Source: Arcobacter sp. | GTDB lineage: Bacteria; Campylobacterota; Campylobacteria; Campylobacterales; Arcobacteraceae | NCBI GenBank assembly: GCA_002869565.1 | Contig: PKUJ01000037.1 | Span: forward strand, 1 to 64,000 | DNA length: 64,000 nucleotides | Direction: 5' to 3' | Shown: piece by piece, positions 16,125 to 25,269 of the stretch | Numbering within the stretch: position 1 is the first letter of the stretch | How the letters are laid out: the number at the start of each line of letters is the position of its first letter | The notes under the pieces: model-generated | What the model was told of the DNA's origin: nothing | The model's database searches: none | What the model saw: only the letters and a program-made list of their open reading frames with translations | Position numbers and translations under genes: made by a program

Positions 16125-16685
16125 ATGAAAAGAAATTATTGGCCTCTATTATTTATATCTATTTTTTCATTTACTTTTGGAATGATTGTTTGGACAATAT
16201 CTTCAGCAGTAAAAGTTCCAGTTAATGAAGATGAAGCTTTTTTAAAGTCTTATCACGAACTTGATAGAGGTTTTAATGATGTGATTAGCTCAAATACTAA
16301 ATTTTTAGATAAATATAATTTTAATATAAAAATAAATAAAAATGACTTTGGACTTGTTCTTAGTGACATGTTTTTATCTCAAAGAGTTATGGAAGAGAAA
16401 TCTAAGCATAAGAATACATTTATAAATGGTAAAAATTCTATTACTATTCTTATAAAAGATAAAAAAAGTGGTAAAAAAATTGATAATGCAGAATTATTAT
16501 TTAGAATTTCAAGACCAACTAATCATAACAATACAATGGATTTTAAAAATGAAGATTTTAAAATTGTTAATAATGGGTATATATTAGATTTAGAACTTCC
16601 TTTAAAAGGTAACTGGAATGCAACAGGTTCATTTAAAGTTGGTGATGATACAGGATATTTTTATATAAAGTCAAATGCAATCTAA
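16125..16685 (+). CDS. FixH family protein (CcoH-like)
   Basis: A 186-residue membrane protein with one N-terminal helix (about 5-27) and a periplasmic beta domain. The features NYWPLLFISIFSFTFGM, YHELDRGFND and the GNWNATGSFKVGDDTGYF ending match FixH/CcoH, an assembly factor that is associated with the cbb3 oxidase and its copper maturation. Location downstream of ccoNOQP agrees. Its 3' end overlaps the addB start by 11 nt, tying a respiratory gene to a DNA-repair gene in the same transcript. Confidence 0.82.
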   Translation: MKRNYWPLLFISIFSFTFGMIVWTISSAVKVPVNEDEAFLKSYHELDRGFNDVISSNTKFLDKYNFNIKINKNDFGLVLSDMFLSQRVMEEKSKHKNTFINGKNSITILIKDKKSGKKIDNAELLFRISRPTNHNNTMDFKNEDFKIVNNGYILDLELPLKGNWNATGSFKVGDDTGYFYIKSNAI

Positions 16686-19035
16686 ATCAGATCTACTAGT
16701 ATTTCCAACTTCAAGATCAATTAGGGAGTTTATTAACTCACAAAAAGAGTTCAATACTCTTCTTCCCTCAATAATTACAATTGATGAATTATTTAAAAAA
16801 TCACTTCTTTTTGAAAATAAAAAGTTAATTGATGAAGAAGAACGTTTCTTATATTTAAAAGAGGCTGTTACAGATGTAAATCTAAAAGCTTTAGGAATAT
16901 CTTCAAACTTTTTACAATTTATAAAACAAAGTGATTATATTTATCGATTCTTTTTGGAACTTAGCAGTGAGAGTGTTGATATTGAAACATTAACTACAAA
17001 TGATACTTATGACTTTTATTCAGAGCATTTAGAAATATTAAAAATAATTAGGAATAATTACTTAAATATTTTGGATAAAAATATGGCTGTTGATAAAATA
17101 AACATGTCACATTTTTACAAAATAAATAATGACTTTTTAAATAGGTATTCAAATATTGAGTTAAATTTTGAAGGTTATTTTACTTCATTTGAATTTGAAG
17201 TTATTAAGCACATATCAAATATTACAAATTTAGAATTAAAATTTATTTACAATAACTACAATCGAAAATCAATCGAAAAATTTATTAATTATGGTTTTAA
17301 TCTAGAAATAAACAATTCCTACAAAATAAATTTTACAAATAAAAAAATTCTTAGGAAGGAAGTACTAGAAAAAAAATCTCAAGATATTGAGATAAAAGGA
17401 TTTTCTTCAAGAACCAATCAAATTGCATTTATAAAAAAATCTATATCTGAATTAGTTATTAATGGTGTAGAACCATCAAAAATAGCTTTAATTCTTCCAG
17501 AAGAAACTTTTGCTAGTACTTTATCAATTTATGATAAAGAAGCTTATTTTAACTATGCAATGGGATTAAATATATATACTTCAAATTTATATAAGATAAT
17601 GGATGCAATTTATTTGTATATGAATGAAGATGAAATTAAAAATATTGAGAATTTATATTTTTTACACTGCGATAAAGTTTTTATTGATGATTTATTTAAA
17701 GTAAATTGGAACAAAAATTTAACAAAAGAGGTATTTGAAAAAATATGTGAATATCTTATTTCTATTGAAGATAATGAAGAATTAGTAGAAAAATTTAAAG
17801 AATTACTTTATCGATTATATAAATTGATTTTTTCTTTTAAAGAGAAAATTTTATTAAAAGATGCTTATAAAATTTTACATCAAAAAATCTCAAAAATATC
17901 TCTAGATGATGTCAATTCAGGAAAAATAACAGTTATGGGGTTACTTGAAAGTAGAATGATAAATTTTGATGCGGTTATTATCTGTGATTTTAATGAAAAT
18001 CTAATTCCTAAACGAAGTATAAAAGATAAATTTTTATCTACATCACTAAAAGAAAAAGTAAATTTACCAACAAAGTTAGATAGAGAAAATTTACAAAAAT
18101 ACTATTATGAAAGGTTGATTTCAAATTCTAAACATATATTTATTTCATATGTTAAAAATGACAGTCAACAAATTTCTAGATTTGCTAATATTTTATTTGA
18201 CATTAGAATTGATGAAAATTTACACGATAATTCGTATAAACATATTTTATATGGAAACAAAAAATTAGAACATTTCAATGAGTTTATTGAAGAAGATATA
18301 GATTTATCAAAGATTATTTGGAGTGCAAGTTCTTTAAAAGAGTACTTGGAGTGTAAAAGAAAATACTATTTAAATCATATATTAAAAATAAAAGAACATG
18401 ATATTTCAATTAAGCCAAAGGGATATGAACTTGGCAATATTGTACATAATACCCTTGAAGAGTACTATAAACAGGATATTCATTCCTATAATAAATTATT
18501 AGAGCTATTTAATACAAAAAGAAGTAAAAATACATTTTTAAATCTTGATTTAGAAATATGGAAACGAAAATTTGAAGAGTTTGTTCAAAAAGAAGATGAA
18601 AGATTTAGTAATGGTTATAAAATAATTGATTTAGAAAAACCATTTTTAATTGAATTTGAAAATATAAAGTTACGTGGTACAATTGATAGAATTGATATTT
18701 TTGAAAAAAATATTGAGAAAGAGTATTTTGTAATTGATTATAAAACCTCTAATAATTTAAAAATAAATACTAAAAAAACATTTGAAACTGCTGTTGATTT
18801 TCAATTAGAATTTTATTATCTTGCAGTTGAAGAACTTTATAAAACAAGTAATATTAAAACGTTTTATTACGATTTACATAATATGAAATTACTTGAAGAA
18901 GTTGTTTTAGATGAAAAGTTAGAACTCTTAAAAGAAATTTTTTCTTCATTAAAAACAACAAGAGTTGCTTTTAATAAATGTGAAAATAATCAAATTTGTC
19001 AGTATTGTAATTATAAAACTATTTGTAATAGATAG
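16675..19035 (+). CDS. addB: AddB-type helicase-nuclease subunit with 4Fe-4S nuclease domain
   Basis: Inactivated-helicase/nuclease subunit of an AddAB (RecBCD-like) complex that processes double-strand breaks. The 786-residue protein has a degenerate UvrD-like region and a C-terminal PD-(D/E)XK nuclease (about 550-786): GNIVHNTLEEYY, LRGTIDRIDIF and the catalytic FVIDYKT. The iron-sulfur cysteines are Cys560 (LECKRKYY), Cys775, Cys778 and Cys784 (CQYCNYKTIC), as in AddB and Cas4-like nucleases. No intact Walker A is seen at the N-terminus (VFPTSRSI), as in other epsilon AddB. The partner addA is at 61-63.7 kb, so the two subunits are unlinked. It overlaps fixH. Confidence 0.88.
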   Translation: MQSKSDLLVFPTSRSIREFINSQKEFNTLLPSIITIDELFKKSLLFENKKLIDEEERFLYLKEAVTDVNLKALGISSNFLQFIKQSDYIYRFFLELSSESVDIETLTTNDTYDFYSEHLEILKIIRNNYLNILDKNMAVDKINMSHFYKINNDFLNRYSNIELNFEGYFTSFEFEVIKHISNITNLELKFIYNNYNRKSIEKFINYGFNLEINNSYKINFTNKKILRKEVLEKKSQDIEIKGFSSRTNQIAFIKKSISELVINGVEPSKIALILPEETFASTLSIYDKEAYFNYAMGLNIYTSNLYKIMDAIYLYMNEDEIKNIENLYFLHCDKVFIDDLFKVNWNKNLTKEVFEKICEYLISIEDNEELVEKFKELLYRLYKLIFSFKEKILLKDAYKILHQKISKISLDDVNSGKITVMGLLESRMINFDAVIICDFNENLIPKRSIKDKFLSTSLKEKVNLPTKLDRENLQKYYYERLISNSKHIFISYVKNDSQQISRFANILFDIRIDENLHDNSYKHILYGNKKLEHFNEFIEEDIDLSKIIWSASSLKEYLECKRKYYLNHILKIKEHDISIKPKGYELGNIVHNTLEEYYKQDIHSYNKLLELFNTKRSKNTFLNLDLEIWKRKFEEFVQKEDERFSNGYKIIDLEKPFLIEFENIKLRGTIDRIDIFEKNIEKEYFVIDYKTSNNLKINTKKTFETAVDFQLEFYYLAVEELYKTSNIKTFYYDLHNMKLLEEVVLDEKLELLKEIFSSLKTTRVAFNKCENNQICQYCNYKTICNR

Positions 19036-19044
19036 ATTTACTTT

Positions 19045-20139
19045 TTAGGTAGATTGTGCAATTAATACATCTTCAATTATTTTTGTGATATCTCCATCTA
19101 AAATAGCATCTATATTAGAGTATCCAATATTAGATCTAGTATCTTTTACTTGTTGGTATGGTTGCATAACATAAGATCTAATTTGATGTCCCCATCCATT
19201 GTCACTTTTTTCTACACCATCTTTTGTAGCTTGTTGTTGTTCTAATTCATATTCATAAAGTCTTGATTTTAGCATTTTCATTGCACTAGCTTTATTTTTA
19301 TGTTGAGAACGGTCATTTTGGCATTGTACAACTATATTTGTTTTTATATGAGTAATTCTTATTGCAGATTCAGTTTTATTTACGTGTTGTCCCCCAGCTC
19401 CGCTTGCTCTATATGTATCAATTCTAATATCTTTATCTTCAATTACAATATCAATATTGTCATCAATTTCAGGACTTACCATAACAGAGGCAAAAGAAGT
19501 ATGTCTTTTTGCATTTGAATCAAAAGGTGAAATACGAACTAGTCTATGAATACCATTCTCAGCTTTTAAATATCCATATGCATTTTCACCTTTTATAATA
19601 AACGACACATCCTTAATTCCTGCCTCTTCTCCATCTTGGTAGTCTAATACTTCAATTTTAAAGTTTTGTCTCTCTGCCCATCTTAAATACATTCTGTATA
19701 GCATTGAAGCCCAGTCTTGTGATTCTGTTCCTCCAGCCCCTGGATGAATTGAAACAATTGCATTTGAAGCATCATCAGGATTTGAAAGCATAACAGAGAT
19801 TTCTGTAGATTTAATTAATTTATCTAAATCATTTGCTTCTTCATAAAGTAATTCAAATGTATCTTCGTCGTTATCTTCTTGTGCTAATTCATAAAGTTCA
19901 TTTGTGCCATTTAATGCATCATTTGCTTTATTAAATTTTGATAGTTTAGATAAAAGTCTATTTTTTTCAATACCTATTTTTGTAGCATTTTCAACATCGT
20001 TCCAAAAATCTTGTTCTGATTCGAGTTCTTGTATTTCTTTAAGCCGTAAAGATAAATCTTCAGGCTTTAAAATATTTTGTATATTTTGAAGTTTAGTATT
20101 GAGTAATTTTAGTAACTCAGAATATTCATAGGCATCCAT
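19045..20139 (-). CDS. prfB: Peptide chain release factor 2
   Basis: Terminates translation at UAA and UGA. The 364-residue protein carries the stop-recognition SPF motif in [16 protein letters not shown] and the catalytic GGQ at residues 249-251 ([10 protein letters not shown]). The reading frame is continuous through the region near codon 25, so the programmed +1 frameshift of the E. coli gene is absent. That absence also means no in-frame UGA autoregulation. It is convergent with addB (9 bp apart) and follows a cytochrome c gene on the same strand (stop-to-start about 3 bp). Confidence 0.97.
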   Translation of the reverse strand: MDAYEYSELLKLLNTKLQNIQNILKPEDLSLRLKEIQELESEQDFWNDVENATKIGIEKNRLLSKLSKFNKANDALNGTNELYELAQEDNDEDTFELLYEEANDLDKLIKSTEISVMLSNPDDASNAIVSIHPGAGGTESQDWASMLYRMYLRWAERQNFKIEVLDYQDGEEAGIKDVSFIIKGENAYGYLKAENGIHRLVRISPFDSNAKRHTSFASVMVSPEIDDNIDIVIEDKDIRIDTYRASGAGGQHVNKTESAIRITHIKTNIVVQCQNDRSQHKNKASAMKMLKSRLYEYELEQQQATKDGVEKSDNGWGHQIRSYVMQPYQQVKDTRSNIGYSNIDAILDGDITKIIEDVLIAQST

Positions 20140-20142
20140 TAA

Positions 20143-20790
20143 TTATTTAGATTCCTCTTTATTTGTATCATCTTTTTTAGGTTTTAATGATTGAATATAT
20201 GAATAAACATTTTTAATATCTGCCTGATTCATTGATGCAGCATAAGGTTTCATTATAAAAGCATTACCTCTATCATATGAACCTAATTCATAATCTCTAA
20301 TTGATAATTGCATATCACTATATGTCAAATTAATTAAAGGTCTAGATGTTGCATATGCAGATTTATCTGCTTTTTCACCATGGCAATTTTGACATTTATT
20401 TATATAAAGTTTTTTACCATCTTTAGACATTCTAACTTTTATCTCTTTTTTTCTTGTCTCTTTTTCAGTTTTCTTTCTTGTTTCTAATTTTTGCATAATT
20501 CTTTGCTCAATTTTTTCTTCATCTAAAGATGAAAGTGTTTGAGACTCTTTTTTAAATATGTAAATATAGTTTTTCCCATTTGCTAAATTTTCTATTTTTA
20601 TATCATCTACTTTCCAGCCATCATTTTTCATGTCTTTTACAGATTTCGTAGATGTACATTCTCCTCCATCTAAGGGGATAGATTCTATTGTAGTCATTGA
20701 AGTATGATTTTCTTTAAAACACATTGTTGTTTGTGCATTTAGTGATATAGTTGCAAGTAGCCCCAAAGATATAGTTGATAAAAGCTTCAT
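20143..20790 (-). CDS. Monoheme c-type cytochrome
   Basis: A secreted 215-residue protein with signal peptide (LLSTISLGLLATISLNAQ), an N-terminal domain of about 60 residues containing Cys24 and Cys45, a charged coiled-coil-like linker rich in Lys/Glu (about 88-122), and a cytochrome c domain with CQNCH at 133-137. Met180 or Met187 (IMKPYAASM) may be the distal ligand. It ends in a Lys/Asp/Glu-rich tail. The linker-plus-heme design suggests a periplasmic electron carrier or redox sensor; partner unknown. It lies upstream of prfB on the same strand. Confidence 0.82.
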   Translation of the reverse strand: MKLLSTISLGLLATISLNAQTTMCFKENHTSMTTIESIPLDGGECTSTKSVKDMKNDGWKVDDIKIENLANGKNYIYIFKKESQTLSSLDEEKIEQRIMQKLETRKKTEKETRKKEIKVRMSKDGKKLYINKCQNCHGEKADKSAYATSRPLINLTYSDMQLSIRDYELGSYDRGNAFIMKPYAASMNQADIKNVYSYIQSLKPKKDDTNKEESK

Positions 20791-20860
20791 TATAATCCTT
20801 TTTATTTTTAAAGGATTATTTTATCATAAAGTATCTTATGTAAGTTTTTATATTAAAAAA

Positions 20861-20891
20861 AAAAGGTTAGAAGCGAAGCTTCTAACCTTTT
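20861..20891 (-). terminator. Rho-independent terminator of the porin gene
   Basis: A perfect stem GGTTAGAAGC/GCTTCTAACC (extended by A/T pairs) with a 3-nt loop is followed on the minus strand by a run of ten T (20855-20864 in part). Strong and well placed, 34 nt after the porin stop. Confidence 0.9.
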
Positions 20892-20924
20892 TAAGAGTTT
20901 AGTTAAATTGTATATTTTCTAAGA

Positions 20925-22127
20925 TTAGAAAGTATATGCAATTTGGATTCTACCTCTAGTACCTTTATCAACAGCAGTTAATCCAACATTATCGTAGTTA
21001 ACTTGACCTAGTCTTAAGTAAGTAGAGAAGTTTTTAGACATGTTATAAGTAACTTGTGTGTAGTATTCTTTATCTTTAATATCAGTAATTCTACCAAGTG
21101 CAATGTTGTCATTTCTATCTAAGATATTGTAATTAAGAGCTATGTTAACTGTATCAGTAACTTGAGCATTAACATTTAACTTTAATAAATCAGCATCAGC
21201 AACACCATTTAAGTTAAGTCCCCAACCTTGGAAACCAGTTGTTGCATCATTATCTTCTGCAGCAATACCACCTTCAGAATCAGTCCAACCGTACGCTATA
21301 GAACCACCAAAGATTCCAGCTTTAACACCAAGTTTTAATTGAGTTAAAGAGTTATCCATTTGAATTGCTAAAGGTGCAGTATCTAAATCTAATTCAGTAT
21401 GTCTAGCCATTTCAGATAATGTAGCTCCACCTAAATCAAAGTTAGCTTTTGCTCCAATTGTATATACATCATAAAGATCTTCTCTATCTAAGTACCATGC
21501 ATCTAATGCAACTGGTCCAATAGAACCCATTGCAGCGATAAGAGCAACGTTTTCAGAACCATTACCAATTAGTACATTTCCAGATTGGTTTAAGTTAGTT
21601 GAGTTAAAGTATCCACCAGCTAAAGTAACTGGTCCAAGTGTAGTAATAGCAAGGATACCATCACCGATTTGATCATTATCAGTACTATCAGCAGCAACTG
21701 TAAATGGAGTACCTAAACCTTGTTTACCAGCAATAATTGTAGTATTAGCAATACCAGTATAGATAAAGTTAGCTTTTTCTAAAGAAATGTTAGCAATTGG
21801 AGCAGCTTGAGTAGTAGTTTCATTTCCTACCATAGAACCATCAATACCACTTGCAGCAATAGCAACAGCTTTGAAAGCTACATCATCATTTACTTTAGAT
21901 TTTAATGCAACAACAACTTTATAACTGTTGTTAGTTGTATCATTTCCAACTGCACCAGAAACAGATTGACCATTATTTAATTCTAAAGATCTATCATCAT
22001 ATCTATATACTGCTGATCCAGAAATCTCTGTATTTTTTACTGCATCTTCTAAAGATCCAGCGTTAGCTGAAGTTACACCAGCTACTGCGATTGCAGCTAC
22101 TAAACTCATTTTTGCGAATTTTTTCAT
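20925..22127 (-). CDS. Major outer-membrane porin (Campylobacterota MOMP/OprD-like)
   Basis: A 400-residue outer-membrane beta-barrel. The signal peptide KKFAKMSLVAAIAVAGVTSANA is cleaved before GSLEDAVKNTEISGSAVYRYDDR, the N-terminus typical of Campylobacter major outer-membrane proteins. Alternating amphipathic strands run through the sequence and it ends with RIQIAYTF, a C-terminal Phe as needed for BAM insertion. It forms a diffusion pore, probably cation-selective as in Campylobacter MOMP. It has its own promoter region, a long 5' UTR, AGGAG before the ATG and a strong terminator, all fitting a highly expressed single-gene unit. Confidence 0.85.
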   Translation of the reverse strand: MKKFAKMSLVAAIAVAGVTSANAGSLEDAVKNTEISGSAVYRYDDRSLELNNGQSVSGAVGNDTTNNSYKVVVALKSKVNDDVAFKAVAIAASGIDGSMVGNETTTQAAPIANISLEKANFIYTGIANTTIIAGKQGLGTPFTVAADSTDNDQIGDGILAITTLGPVTLAGGYFNSTNLNQSGNVLIGNGSENVALIAAMGSIGPVALDAWYLDREDLYDVYTIGAKANFDLGGATLSEMARHTELDLDTAPLAIQMDNSLTQLKLGVKAGIFGGSIAYGWTDSEGGIAAEDNDATTGFQGWGLNLNGVADADLLKLNVNAQVTDTVNIALNYNILDRNDNIALGRITDIKDKEYYTQVTYNMSKNFSTYLRLGQVNYDNVGLTAVDKGTRGRIQIAYTF

Positions 22128-22333
22128 TTGTTCTCCTAGGGTTTGTTTTAATTCAGTTTACCGGACGCGCGAACAACCTAAAGCCATAATATATTATGTA
22201 CCTTAAATACTTTTCCGGAAGACCGTTACGCAAATAATACAGAAGTAAAATTTAAAGTTTTCTTAAAGTGCTCTTTTTTTGCCAATTTAACGGCTAATTT
22301 AAGCTATTGTTTAATATCGGAGTTTGTTATATT
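22128..22333 (-). promoter_or_regulatory. Porin promoter and GC-rich 5' untranslated region
   Basis: On the minus strand TGTATTAT at 22232-22241 is an extended -10 candidate (TATTAT at 22234-22239), giving a leader of about 100 nt. The leader holds an unusual GC-rich patch: TTCCGGAA (22213-22220), ACCGGACGCGCG (22160-22171), and the perfect 14-bp palindrome CATAATATATTATG (22185-22198). The two CCGG sites can pair with each other. It ends with CTAGGAGAACAA before the ATG. Confidence 0.5.
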
Positions 22334-22645
22334 TTATAAATTTTTCAATGAAACTATACAGTTTGTTAAAATATTTGGTTTTGAGATTTTAATTTTTAAT
22401 TTTTTAATTTTATATTTATTAGTCAAATAGTTCTCTAGATGGATGATAGCTTCTTCTAAAAGTTCAAATTTTTTATTTTTCATAATATCTTCAACTTCTT
22501 TGACTATGACAGAATAATCTATAAATGTGTATTTATATTTATATTTAAAAGAGATGTTAATAATTACTTTTTGAGGAGTGGTTCTTTCAAAATCTAATAT
22601 TCCAATAATACAATCAAAGCTTAGATTTTCAATTAAGATTTTCAT
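22334..22645 (-). CDS. folB: Dihydroneopterin aldolase
   Basis: Folate pathway enzyme converting dihydroneopterin to 6-hydroxymethyl-dihydropterin. The 103-residue product is slightly shorter than usual. It contains the substrate segment IENLSFDCIIGILDFERTTPQ, DYSVIVKEVEDIM and LLEEAIIHLENYL with KLKIKISKP, all typical for the FolB/T-fold. The N-terminal MKILIENL fits without an alternative start. It is downstream of plsY on the same strand with a gap of about 37 nt and may share its transcript. Confidence 0.88.
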   Translation of the reverse strand: MKILIENLSFDCIIGILDFERTTPQKVIINISFKYKYKYTFIDYSVIVKEVEDIMKNKKFELLEEAIIHLENYLTNKYKIKKLKIKISKPNILTNCIVSLKNL

Positions 22646-22682
22646 TAGAGTGTTCTTTTTTTAATTTAAGAGATAAAGCAAT

Positions 22683-23327
22683 TTAGATAACTTTATTCTC
22701 TTCTCCTTTAAAAAGTCTAACGATATTTGGAATATGTTTATAATATATAATAAATGCAATGATGTACATAGGTGCATTACTTCCAACGTTTAAGCCATTA
22801 TTTAAAAATATAGCAGAAATTACAACACCTGTTAATCCTAATAGAGATGATAAAGAAGATATTTTAAGTACTTTTCCACAAAATACCCAAACTGCAGCAC
22901 CAATTAATGTTGGAATTGGAATTAAAACTAAAAAGACACCAAGCCCTGTTGCAACACCTTTCCCACCTTCAAGACCTAAGAAAATTGAATAGCAGTGACC
23001 AAGTACAGATAATACTGCAATTCCCCAAAGGGTAGATTCACTAGCTCCTAAAGCAGTAGCAATAAGTAAAACAACAGTACCTTTTAATGCATCTAAAATC
23101 ACTGTAGCAAGTCCTAATTTTTTTGCCAAGCCAGGATTCGTTTCTTTTACAACTCTTAATACATTTGTTGCTCCAATTGATTTGCTACCATGTTCTTGGA
23201 TATTTACCCCTGCAAAAGTTTTTGCTAAAAGCATTCCAAAAGGAATTGAACCAGCTAAATAAGCACTTATGAAAAATAGAATATTAAAATTAAAAATAAA
23301 ATCTGTGATGTTTGAAATTAAATCCAT
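22683..23327 (-). CDS. plsY: Glycerol-3-phosphate acyltransferase PlsY
   Basis: Integral membrane enzyme that moves the acyl group from acyl-phosphate to glycerol-3-phosphate, the first step of phospholipid synthesis. The 214-residue protein has about five to six helices and the three signatures of the family: AGSIPFGMLLAK, GSKSIGATNVLR and the glycine-rich LEGGKGVATGLGV. An acyl-phosphate donor enzyme (PlsX) is not in the window. It is divergent from nadA. Confidence 0.96.
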   Translation of the reverse strand: MDLISNITDFIFNFNILFFISAYLAGSIPFGMLLAKTFAGVNIQEHGSKSIGATNVLRVVKETNPGLAKKLGLATVILDALKGTVVLLIATALGASESTLWGIAVLSVLGHCYSIFLGLEGGKGVATGLGVFLVLIPIPTLIGAAVWVFCGKVLKISSLSSLLGLTGVVISAIFLNNGLNVGSNAPMYIIAFIIYYKHIPNIVRLFKGEENKVI

Positions 23328-23423
23328 TTAGAACCTTGTAAAAAATTTATGAAAGAGGATTATAACTAAAATTTTGTTATATTCACTTTTAATAAAAAAA
23401 GAGAAAATTTTTAAAGGTTTACT

Positions 23424-24413
23424 TTGAATTTAAAAGAAGAAATTTTAAGACTAAAAAAAGAACTTGATGTAACTTTAGTTGCCCACTTTTATCAAAGAGA
23501 TGAAGTGTTTGAGTTAGCTGATATTACAGGGGATTCTTTAGAGTTAGCAAGAAAAGCTAAAGAAACAACTTCAAAATATATTGTATTTTGTGGAGTTGGA
23601 TTTATGGGTGAAAGTGTAAAAGTGTTAAGTCCTGAAAAAATAGTTCTTATGCCAAAAATTGCATGTTGTGCAATGGCAAGAATGATTGATGAAGGATATT
23701 ATGAACAAAATCTAAAGCAGATAAATGAAGCTGGAATCGCAAATGAAGATATTTTGCCAATTACTTATATAAACTCTAGTGCTGCGGTTAAAGCAAAAGT
23801 TGGTGAAATGGGTGGACTGGTTTGTACTTCATCTAATGCATATAAAATCATTGAAAAAGGTTTAGAATCTGGAAAGAAAATATTTTTTGTGCCAGATAGA
23901 TGTTTAGGTCAAAACTTTGCAAAATCATTAAATCTTAAATCAGCTGTTGTTGGTGATGGAAGTGATTTAAAAGAGGCTGATATTATTTGTTATAACGGTT
24001 TTTGTTCTGTTCATCAACTTTTTACTGTTGAAGATATTGAATTCTATAGAGAAAAATATGATGATATTTTAATTGCAGTTCATCCTGAATGTGATCCAAG
24101 TGTTTGTGATGCAGCTGATTTTGTAGGTTCGACTTCACAGTTAATTACATATATAAAAGAGTTACCTCTTGAACAGAAGATAGCAGTTGGAACAGAGTAT
24201 AATATGGTAAATAGATTAAGAGATAAAAATACCTATATTTTAAGCTCGACTAAACCTGAGTGCCCAACAATGAACGAAACTACTTTGGAAGATGTATATA
24301 AAACATTGAAGTCTATTGAAGATAATAATATTAGTGAAGAGACTGAAATCAAAGTAAGTGAAGATGTAACAAAATGGGCAAAAATAGCTTTACAGAGGAT
24401 GTTAGAAGTATGA
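23424..24413 (+). CDS. nadA: Quinolinate synthase A
   Basis: 4Fe-4S enzyme that condenses iminoaspartate and dihydroxyacetone phosphate to quinolinate for NAD synthesis. The 329-residue protein begins at TTG 23424 with AAAGG 8-9 nt upstream. Conserved parts are VAHFYQRDEV, DITGDSLELA, FCGVGFMGESVKVL, a cysteine at 81/82, GGLVCTSSNA with Cys134, and STKPECPTMNET with the third cluster cysteine. The stop overlaps the nadC start (ATGA). nadB was not found here. Confidence 0.96.
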   Translation: MNLKEEILRLKKELDVTLVAHFYQRDEVFELADITGDSLELARKAKETTSKYIVFCGVGFMGESVKVLSPEKIVLMPKIACCAMARMIDEGYYEQNLKQINEAGIANEDILPITYINSSAAVKAKVGEMGGLVCTSSNAYKIIEKGLESGKKIFFVPDRCLGQNFAKSLNLKSAVVGDGSDLKEADIICYNGFCSVHQLFTVEDIEFYREKYDDILIAVHPECDPSVCDAADFVGSTSQLITYIKELPLEQKIAVGTEYNMVNRLRDKNTYILSSTKPECPTMNETTLEDVYKTLKSIEDNNISEETEIKVSEDVTKWAKIALQRMLEV

Positions 24414-25231
24414 TAAATATTAAAAAATTTGTTAAAAATGCGATTATTGAAGATAATGGTAGAGGAGATCTTTTTTTTGATGTAGCACCAAAAGGAAGAT
24501 TTACTGCACGTGTAATATCTAAAGATAATGGTATTTTTGCTGGTGAATTATATGCAAAAGCTTTAGCAAAAACTGAAAAGTTTGATTGTAAGTTTTTAAA
24601 GCATGATGGAGAAGTTCTTAAAAAAGGCGATATAATTGCTGAACTTGAGGGAAAAGCATCAATTCTTCTTTCTTCTGAACGAACTTTTTTAAATATTCTT
24701 CAGCATGCAAGTGGAATTGCTACAATGGCAAATAGATTTGTTTCAAAAGTTAATGATTTAGAAGTAGCACTTTTAGATACAAGAAAAACAAGACCATTAT
24801 TAAGAGATTTTGAAAAATATGCAAGTAGAGTTGGTGGAGCAATAAATCATAGACTTGGACTTGATGATTGTTTGATGTTAAAAGATACTCATTTAAGAAC
24901 AATAAAAGATCTAAAGTCATTTATTAAAGATGCTAAAAAAAGAATCTCTTGGGTTACTAAAATTGAGATAGAGTGTGAAACTTTTAATCAAGTAAAAGAA
25001 GCGATGGAAGCAGGGGGAGATATTATTATGTGTGATAATATGAGTCCTGATCAAATTAAAGCAGTTGTAAAATTTAGAAATGAAGAACATCCTCATGTTT
25101 TACTTGAAGCTTCTGGAAATATTTCTTTAGATACAGTAAGAATGTATGCTGAAACTGGAGTTGATGCTTTAAGTTCAGGAAGTATTATCCATCAAGCAAC
25201 TTGGTTAGATTTTTCAATGAAGTTTGACTAA
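24410..25231 (+). CDS. nadC: Nicotinate-nucleotide pyrophosphorylase (carboxylating)
   Basis: Quinolinate phosphoribosyltransferase, converting quinolinate and PRPP to nicotinate mononucleotide right after NadA. I use ATG 24410 (273 residues), which overlaps the nadA stop as ATGA, has GAGGA upstream and gives the family-like start MINIKKFVKNAIIEDNGRGD; the longer in-frame ATG 24374 lies inside nadA. Motifs: SERTFLNILQHASGIAT, LDTRKTRPLLRDFEKYA, GGAINHRLGLDD and LLEASGNISLDTV. Confidence 0.96.
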   Translation: MINIKKFVKNAIIEDNGRGDLFFDVAPKGRFTARVISKDNGIFAGELYAKALAKTEKFDCKFLKHDGEVLKKGDIIAELEGKASILLSSERTFLNILQHASGIATMANRFVSKVNDLEVALLDTRKTRPLLRDFEKYASRVGGAINHRLGLDDCLMLKDTHLRTIKDLKSFIKDAKKRISWVTKIEIECETFNQVKEAMEAGGDIIMCDNMSPDQIKAVVKFRNEEHPHVLLEASGNISLDTVRMYAETGVDALSSGSIIHQATWLDFSMKFD

Positions 25232-25269
25232 TTTACTATTTGTTAATTAATTAAAGGCATACTTTAAAG

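Noticed and set aside
19045-20139. Programmed frameshift in prfB
   Set aside because: The frame is continuous and has no internal TGA near codon 25.
20855-20864. A10 tract near the porin end as a phase-variation site
   Set aside because: It is the U-run of a terminator, outside any gene.
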